DNA of 64,000 bases from Hysterium pulicare CBS 123377. Lineage: Eukaryota; Ascomycota; Dothideomycetes; Hysteriales; Hysteriaceae. Of the stretch, positions 57,446 to 64,000 are shown one piece after another; the first letter of the stretch is position 1, and the number at the start of each line of letters is the position of its first letter. The DNA is taken from NCBI GenBank assembly GCA_000467715.1, contig AJFK01000171.1:61748-125747 (forward strand), written 5' to 3'. A model generated the notes under the pieces. It saw nothing but the letters and a program-made list of their open reading frames with translations, searched no databases and was not told where the DNA came from. A program made the position numbers and the translations under genes.

Positions 57446-58754
57446 CTAACAGTTGGGATGATCGATGGTCTATGCAAAGGTCAATATCTTCTTCTAAAAA
57501 TCTGGCAAGCGATCACTTACCAACTGGGCCTCGTAGTCGGCTCGGTTGTCCCGCTCGTCGTTCCACTCGAGGTGCCCGTGGCTTTTGAAGCTACATATAC
57601 AGATTAGCATCATTGTCAGAAAAGTTGTAGCGGGCGAGCGACGGCATTGTGAGGTTCAGGGGAATTGAGAGTAACGGGTACTTACCATCCGTTTGTTGCT
57701 GAGACGTTGACAAACCAATTCTCATGTATTTGAAACCCATAACCGCATCCCTAATGATATATTAGCATCTCTTCAAATCTTCGGAAGGTAGTTCCTTATG
57801 TAAGCAAGGGAGGTGGGACTTCTTTATGGAAGCGAAGGGGACGAAAGTTCTTCAAGTAAGAAGGGGAATTGGAATTCGCGGTGCGGGCGAGGGGGTGGGC
57901 TTCTTCAGCGAGCACGAGGAGATGGAAATACATACCACTTGGACGTATTCGTTGTAGCTGTTGATCCCGTCAGTGGATGGTTGGTTGTCGAAGTTGTTTG
58001 GGTATTCTCACGCTGTCCAGTCGGACTGGATCCACCTGCTGCAGAACCACCAGTCGTGTCCATCTACGAAACAGCCTTGGAATGTTGGTCCGTTGGGGCT
58101 TGACTTTTGCTGTTGGAAATCAGAGACTTATAAACATATCTTCAGGAGGTTGTTTCTGCGCACGTTCACGATGAAGGCATCGCCGGATACGAGCCTGGCG
58201 ATGTTGCCTAAGAATACGGGCATAATAGTGGAAATCCGCATTTTGATCTATGGATGACTCGAAGCCGAAGTCGAACTCGGTGTTGAGAGAAGCTGAGAGG
58301 ATGAAGACTGTATGGAAGAGGTTTCAGAATCCCCTGGCTCTTGCTTTGTAGTCTGCCTCTTGACGGCCATGGTCTGCGAGGCAGACATTCGAACTTTGGA
58401 TCGATGTTCGATAGCACAATGAAATCCAATAGTAATCGATAGCCATTTGGGGCGACTCTAGGGATTAAGGATTCTGATATTGGTTCTTCATGGGATGGCT
58501 TCCTCAGTGTAGGTTTGCGTAAGTTCATACCTCCAAATATAGGACGAATCCCCGCTCATGGCTTGTGATGCTCATTTAAAGCTGGGAATTGACCTTCCAT
58601 AGTGGCCTTTGAAAGGATGAATTATTGATCTTGTACCTAGCCGGCGATCTAAGGAAGTACTCATGTTGTAGTGATGGCGTGTCGAAGGATCATGCCGGTG
58701 CCTAAGCCAAATTGACGTTACAAAAGCGGAGAGAAAAAGGGCGGTAGTATGCAT
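57446..58754 (-). CDS. Multi-exon secreted protein gene with very small exons
   Basis: The 3' part is phase-perfect: exons 58241-58164, 58109-58012, 57957-57936 (22 nt), 57750-57686, 57590-57521 and 57469-57446 (24 nt), separated by GT-AG introns of 54, 54, 185, 95 and 51 nt. The reading includes NGPTFQGCFVDGHDWWFC, YNEYVQVGCGYGFQIHENWF and NGCFKSHGHLEWNDERD, ending DHPNC then stop. In-frame stops seen in longer reads fall inside these introns. The 5' part is unsolved: an ATG at 58754 begins a signal-peptide-like MHTTALFLSAFVTSIW, and coding-like pieces lie between. The start could instead be the ATG at 58241. I recognise no family; the paired cysteines and aromatic residues fit a secreted domain. 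Confidence 0.5.
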
Positions 58755-59944
58755 ATCGCGGCAATGCTTGTTTCATTCGTGTATCGACACCGGGCAAGGC
58801 CTTCAAGACGTCGTGTCATGGTTGTGAAGCTCACTACCTGAAAGGATGTCAAGGTGATCGCCGAGCAGTTAGAGATAGCAAGGGAACTTCCTACGGGTTG
58901 ATAATGCGCGTTGAAAAATGCCCATTCCTGAACTCGTCTCCCGTATTCTGGGTGAGTCCTTCCCGTCAGCTGCAGGACAGATTAAAACAATATCCTAAAT
59001 TGCTGCTGCCGAGGCTGTGTATGTAAGGTTCCATCGCCTGTTCGGGAAAACAACCGAGGGAAGCATAGGTGCAGAGCATCCAAGCTTGAAGGGATAAGAC
59101 AAGTCACAAGTCCAGTGATTGAGGATGTTGACAGTCGCCAGCATGATGTGGATGAGAGGTCAAACTTGAACTACGTTGTGGCAAGTATTGGAGGAATCGC
59201 CCTAGCCGCATGAGGGTTAACGCGCTAAATTTAGCTATCTCCTCAGCTGCAGAATCCTTCATTGCATCACTCTTCAAGGCAACGAGGCACGCACCGCTGC
59301 TTTGATCGATACGGATACGAACAACCCAAAATCCTTCCATCAACAGCTTATCAACCTCCCATGTGCATTCGGGGGCCAATCCTTACACTCCGTCCGTGAT
59401 CCCCGAAGGCCTACAGTTTGGGGCCACGTTCAATGTTTGTAGAAACCGAAACGCAGTCCTGTCTCAACCATCCTATTGACCCCAATTGTGACGCGGATTT
59501 GATTCCATCGAGTCGGTTCGAAGTCCAGAAGTGGGAACCGGAGAGATTGCGGGTGCCTTACTTGTTCCGCGATTGACAGTGTAGTACCTTCCACCACAGC
59601 AGGTGTCAATATTGGTGGTCTGTATACGTCTGGAGAGTACCTACTGCAAATTTCACTTTCTTAATAACCGCAACGATGGCAACTTACTTCCGAGCCTTGT
59701 CCAAAGTGTAAATCAGCTTTGTAGGCTGGTGGTCAAGAAACTGGCAGGCGCAGACCCTCCGAAAACGACGAGTTATGACACCCCATGTGCACGACCGCAT
59801 CTTCATTCCAGATTCGTTACTCGTTCTTTCCGCAATGTTCAAAGTAGATTGCTCGAGAAGTTCTTAACTTTCATCTCTCATTCTATTCATGGTAGGCATC
59901 CTGTTTCAAGTATTCATTCACTACAACAACACGTTGCTGCCGAA
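58755..59944. other. Divergent intergenic region
   Basis: About 1.2 kb between the hidden secreted gene (minus) and the PLC-like gene (plus). Open frames run into the region from the PLC-like gene side (from 59603), but the signal peptide places that start at 59945. Nothing else recognised. Confidence 0.45.
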
Positions 59945-61339
59945 ATGTTGTCGTTCGTTTACTTCTTATTCCCGTTACTATACTTTACCATTGGACAGTA
60001 TGCACCAGGCACCGCAATCACCCTACAAACAGTCGCAGTTCCCAGTGCTCTGATGTTACCATCCCCAGAACCCGACGCAACAGACCTATGGGAATCTGCA
60101 CATGGCATAGCAGCATTCACTTCCTCCTTCGGTGGATCTAATGAAACCTCCGTTTTAATAGCTACCGCCACCAAGTCGCTTATAGGGCTAACTGGATCCC
60201 CCTCGCTAACCCCCACGCTCTTGAACGATGCCACCGAAATAAACTCACCCTCAAGACCTACTAAGAACACACAACCCTGCAATGGACACGTCGAGCTCTG
60301 CGACCGCCGATACAGCAATGTTTCGATGGTTGTAGCTCACAACAGTCCATTTGTGAGACCCAATAACCTAGCTAGCAACCAGAACCTACCCGTTCTCACT
60401 CAGTTGAACGATGGAATCCGAGGACGTATGCTTACATGCACTCTTCCTGCTTGACCTCCATTACTGACACAATCCAAAGTACAATTCGAAACTCATAAGC
60501 CCAACGCCACGTCCCCGATGGTGCTCTGTCACTCATCCTGTGACCTCCTCGAAGTTGGTACCCTTGAAGCCTACCTCAAGACCGTGGCCGGCTGGCTCTC
60601 GACCCATCGTTTCGAAGTGATAACCATAATGATGGTCAATGATGAGCACCCTCACGTTTCACCTTCGGCCTACGTCGCCCCCTTCCAAAACTCCGGAATC
60701 CTGCCATACATCTACACACCGCCGAAGCCCATCATGAGCCTCAACGAATGGCCCACCCTCTCAGAAATGATCCTCAACAACACCCGCGTAGTCGTCACGC
60801 TAGACTACGAAGCTAATCAAACCGAAATCCCTTGGCTCCTCTCCCAGTTCGCCTACCAATGGCAAACCAAGTTCTCACCTACGGACCCAACATTCCCATG
60901 TACTGCCGACCGACCTTCGAACCAATCTCGCCATGTACTCGAGGACACAATGTACATGATCAACCACAATCTCAATATCGCTATAGAAGTTCCTTTTGAC
61001 TCCCCGATTAATCTCACATCCTCGCCCATTCTCGTACCAGCGCGTACGCTTCTTCATCAGACCAACGCCGCATCCGGGCCCGCGAGCCTAGGGCGAAGTG
61101 TGGAGGAGTGTACCGCGATGTGGGGCAGACCACCCAACTTCCTGCTCGTGGACTACTACAACTTCGGAAACTTCAACGGGAGCGTCTTCCAAGTCGCTGC
61201 TAATGCTAATAAAGTGCTCTACAACCGAGCGAGCTGTTGCGGGGTGCCGTCTCTTTTGACCCACGTCCTCACTTCTACGACGATAAAGGGGTGGGGGGTG
61301 TTTTTAATGATGCTTGCTATATTGGTGTTATTGATGTGA
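59945..61339 (+). CDS. GPI-anchored PLC-like phosphodiesterase
   Basis: Two exons, 59945-60425 and 60480-61339; 446 aa. The signal peptide MLSFVYFLFPLLYFTIG is chosen as the start, although the frame is open further upstream. After a Thr/Ser-rich stretch comes the PI-PLC X-type domain: NVSMVVAHNSPFV with the first catalytic histidine, LNDGIRGLQFETHK (restored by the 54-nt intron) and WLSTHRFEVITIMM. The C-terminus (IKGWGVFLMMLAILVLLM) is a hydrophobic tail suited to a GPI anchor. These fungal proteins have the TIM-barrel fold of phospholipase C; whether they cleave phosphoinositides or glycolipids is not settled. It should act at the outer cell surface. Confidence 0.85.
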
Positions 61340-61843
61340 GCTTTATGATTATCCGTGAACACCAGGCCCATCTTCGACCTCATTCTTTATTCTTATTCTT
61401 ATCGAAAGCCCTTTGCGCATTTATTGCCTCCCTTCTCATGACTTTTGCTTGAACTTGTTACTGATGATTTTGGTCTCTAGCGCGCCGTTATTTGTTGGAT
61501 GCATGGGGTTCAGGACGATGATGGAGAGGAGGAAGCCGTTGATGGAGTGAGCATTTTTGGGGTTGTGGTGTACGGCATTATTTTTTGGGCTATTAGATCA
61601 ACGTAGTTTCTTCCCAATACCCGAAAAACTTTTCTGATATGAGAACCAGCCTTTGATTGGCGGATAATTGAAGTGAATGAATAAGGATGCACAAGAATAA
61701 GATATTTACAGGTCCAAAAGGAACAAACAAGAGAATGACATGGCCAGCAATCTTCAAAATCACACCAACGAGCTTTTCTCCAATCTCCCGCAGAATCCTT
61801 GCAACTGGAATAAAAAAGGTTCCAGCCAAGTATCAGAAAAGGC
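61340..61843. other. Convergent intergenic region
   Basis: About 500 bases between the 3' ends of the PLC-like and polygalacturonase genes. Hydrophobic minus-strand frames here overlap and are not convincing. Confidence 0.45.
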
Positions 61844-63025
61844 TCAGCAAGAAGCCCCACTAGGCACATTCTCACACTTGGAGCTCGTCTTGCCCCCCGT
61901 AACCTTAACACCCGACCAAGTCCAATCCGAACAACTACCCTTCCCACAAAGAATATACACATCCGTCGCACTAGACGCCACACTTCCCGTAACCCCACTC
62001 ACCGTCAAGTCCGTAATCGGCACGCCCGTCGTCGGCGTGCCCGTTGGAGAGCCATTCTCATAATCCTGCTCGATCACGATACCGTACTTGGTGATTCCCG
62101 ACAGCGTGATGTCTTTGTACGTGACGTTCTTCACGGTGCCAGTGGCGTCGTAGACGGTCTTGATGCGCACGCCGTTTTGCGAGTTTTTGATGGTGGAGCT
62201 GGAGATGAGGATGTTTTCGACTGTGTTGTCGGTGCGACCGCCGACGGAGCCGATGCTGAGACCGTGCCCGCCGGAGCAGGTACCTCCCGTGAAGGTGATG
62301 TCGGTGCCGGAGTTGATGGCTAGACAGTCGTCCTGGTTCTGGACGTTCGCATTGGAGATGGTGACACCGGTTGATGAGCCGACGTCGAAGGCATCGGTGT
62401 TATGGCCTAGGGAGTTCGTGTCGCCGGCCGAGTTATCGATCGTGATGCTGTCGAGCACCAGGTTCGTAGCGCTATTGATGCTGAAACCCTGGACTGGGGT
62501 GTTCTTGACATTGAGGCTGAGGATCTTGCTGTTTGTGAGACTGTGTGCGGCGAAGAATTTGGGCTTTGTTTTGCCGCCGTTGGAGCCTTCACCGTCCCAC
62601 CATGCGGCCCCGTTGCCGTCGATTACGTGGCCGGAGGCGCCCTTGACGGTTATGGAGGTGCCGGAAACGCTGATGAGGGGGCCAGACCATTCTTTATAGC
62701 CGAAGGTGGTTGTGCCTTCGAAGATGACCTATGTATAATTTGTGAGTATGTTTGTACGACGTGATGGCTGGCCTTAGGCTGTTGAGAGGGGGTTTACCGT
62801 AGTTCCAGTATTCAACTTCGTCAGGTCAAGAGTTGTACCCGATGGTACAGCGACGTTGCTTAGGACAATAGTGGCGCACGAAGTCTTGGACTTGCTGGCG
62901 GAGGCAGCATTGGTGAAGGTACAGGTTGTTGCTCTGTCCTGTAGTTTGGCGGCCGCGGTAGGTTCGGGCGCGGGAAGCGCTGTTGCTAAGGCTGCGAGGC
63001 CTAGGAGAAGGGAAGGGACAATCAT
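61844..63025 (-). CDS. Endopolygalacturonase (GH28)
   Basis: Two exons, 63025-62798 and 62728-61844, with a 69-nt intron; 370 aa, normal family length. The signal peptide is [20 protein letters not shown], with a likely propeptide ending near LQDR. The right-handed beta-helix carries all GH28 motifs: [29 protein letters not shown] and VRIKTV. The three catalytic aspartates and the active-site His, Arg and Lys are intact. It hydrolyses internal alpha-1,4 bonds of polygalacturonan in plant pectin outside the cell and is a classic tool of plant-infecting and litter fungi. The ATG at 63025 opens on the signal peptide, so the longer frame from 63085 is rejected. Confidence 0.95.
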
Positions 63026-64000
63026 TTTGGTATTGCTTGCAGATGTTCGAACGAATGAATGACGGGTGTACTCTAAGAGAGCCACAGGAAATGATGCAAA
63101 GCGAAAGGAAAGAAGCAGAACCCGCTACTTTGGAACTTGACAACTTGAATTGAAGTAGGTGGTTGGATTCAGAAATAGTTACGGGACCTTGAGAGATGCC
63201 TGTTATATATCATTGAATATGATTGACAGGACACCCGCTGTTGGAATACCTTGTCCACATGGCTTGTGATCTGGGCTTTGAGGCTTGATGCTGCTGGAAA
63301 ATTGCTTGCCTAGACACCTCACACGGGAGATGCAAAACAGGTCCTCCAATGACCGCGACGACCGCAAGGTGGAGATTCGATTGTAGCGTCATTAGGGGAG
63401 AAACGCCCGTCGCCTATAGGGAAGGGCTCCTAATCCTCCAATGATACGTAGCCATGTCAAGCGGGCTTCATGCGTTCGAAGTGTTGTAAATAAATGACAT
63501 TCCAAGGATCGCGTAAACGCATGTAGGACAATTCTCCGATGGATGCGCCCCGCTCTCGGAGTGGTTTTCGATCTGTTCGTGATCCTGGCTGTCGGGAAGA
63601 TGTTTCGTTGGTGGAAACATGGTTTCGTCGATTGATTCAAGGAGGAGGCTACAGGGTGAAACTTTTCAAATTTGAGGGTGTCCGACGGCGAACTGAGAAG
63701 CCCCGCAGCGCTCACGCGATGCCGCACGAGGTTACCTACTGGTCATTGTTTGCGAGAATTCCCGTAATACAGGATGAAGGAGAAGATAAAGCGATATTTC
63801 TCCGTTGGAAAGATGATGCATGTAGGGTTGTAGGACAAAGTAGGTGTTGCGAGAGTTCAGTGGTCCTTGAAACATGCTTTGCTCTTTTTGGTCTAGCGTG
63901 CAGTTCCACCCGTCTTTGGGGCTTCTGCTACCTAGGTATCCGATCCATCATACCACAACAACAGCTATGAATTCCACAAGACCATTCTTTCGCATATCAC
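63026..64000. other. Right-hand flank of the window
   Basis: About 975 bases upstream of the polygalacturonase gene. A plus-strand frame of 143 codons (63539-63970) is open but shows no domain, signal peptide or coding-like composition. The polygalacturonase promoter lies here. Confidence 0.45.

Noticed and set aside
57961-58103. In-frame TGA near 58010 taken as a pseudogene lesion
   Set aside because: It lies in a well-formed 54-nt GTGAGA-CAG intron whose removal keeps the frame.
59104-59379. Minus-strand 91-codon frame
   Set aside because: No domain or signal peptide; lies in a gene-poor divergent region.
63539-63970. Open plus-strand frame of 143 codons near the window end
   Set aside because: No domain, signal peptide or biased codon use, and it overlaps an open frame on the other strand; treated as chance.
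1-64000. tRNA genes, rRNA, CRISPR arrays, bacterial operons
   Set aside because: No T-loop/anticodon arm pairings, direct-repeat arrays or Shine-Dalgarno gene strings were found; the sequence is clearly fungal nuclear.

Overview
The window is nuclear DNA of a filamentous ascomycete (Pezizomycotina). The signs are short GT-AG introns of about 45-75 nt with CTAAC-like branch sites, single-gene transcription units on both strands, and fungal-only families: a Zn2Cys6 regulator, a PTH11-type receptor, a DUF1996 protein, an Agd3-like deacetylase and a GH28 pectinase. The repertoire suggests a plant-associated Leotiomycetes/Helotiales-type fungus; that placement is inferred from gene content only. 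I saw no tRNA, rRNA, CRISPR array or intact transposon.

Layout. 1-8.6 kb: TPR protein, Agd3-like secreted deacetylase containing an 8-nt microexon, a damaged DUR3-like sodium:solute symporter, an isochorismatase-fold hydrolase divergent from it, and a small unknown protein. 9.3-12.9 kb: Avt3/Avt4-type vacuolar amino-acid transporter and an unknown membrane protein. 13-20.3 kb: a possible small metabolic group (SAM methyltransferase, FAD oxidoreductase, flavin monooxygenase, and a monocarboxylate-type MFS transporter broken by an in-frame TGA). 20.9-24.1 kb: a 1024-aa orphan protein. 24.6-29.5 kb: the most striking gene, a 10-exon, 1426-aa protein joining a Cys/His zinc module, a P-loop GTPase, a RING-like cluster, a patatin phospholipase and two C-terminal ubiquitin-interacting-like helices. 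30.8-41.6 kb: secreted GMC oxidoreductase, PTH11-like receptor, transaldolase, a decaying ankyrin-repeat gene and a small Cys-rich secreted protein. 42.5-49 kb: DUF1996 protein, RING-H2 protein, LITAF-domain protein and type-B carboxylesterase. 49.4-55.6 kb: Zn2Cys6 factor, GABA/choline-type permease and cytochrome P450; with the esterase these could form a catabolic or biosynthetic group. 56.5-64 kb: secreted protein, a multi-exon secreted gene hidden in tiny exons, a GPI-anchored PLC-like protein and an endopolygalacturonase.

Three themes recur. First, breaks: two transporters and one ankyrin gene carry in-frame stops, each explainable by one C-to-T change on the coding strand, and the symporter also has a one-base frameshift. 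Second, unusual splicing: an 8-nt exon, 22- and 24-nt exons, and several GC-AG introns. Third, a secreted arsenal typical of plant contact (pectinase, GMC oxidase, DUF1996, Cys-rich protein, Agd3-like deacetylase).

All exon boundaries were assigned by eye from splice signals, phase and family conservation. No database or transcript was consulted.
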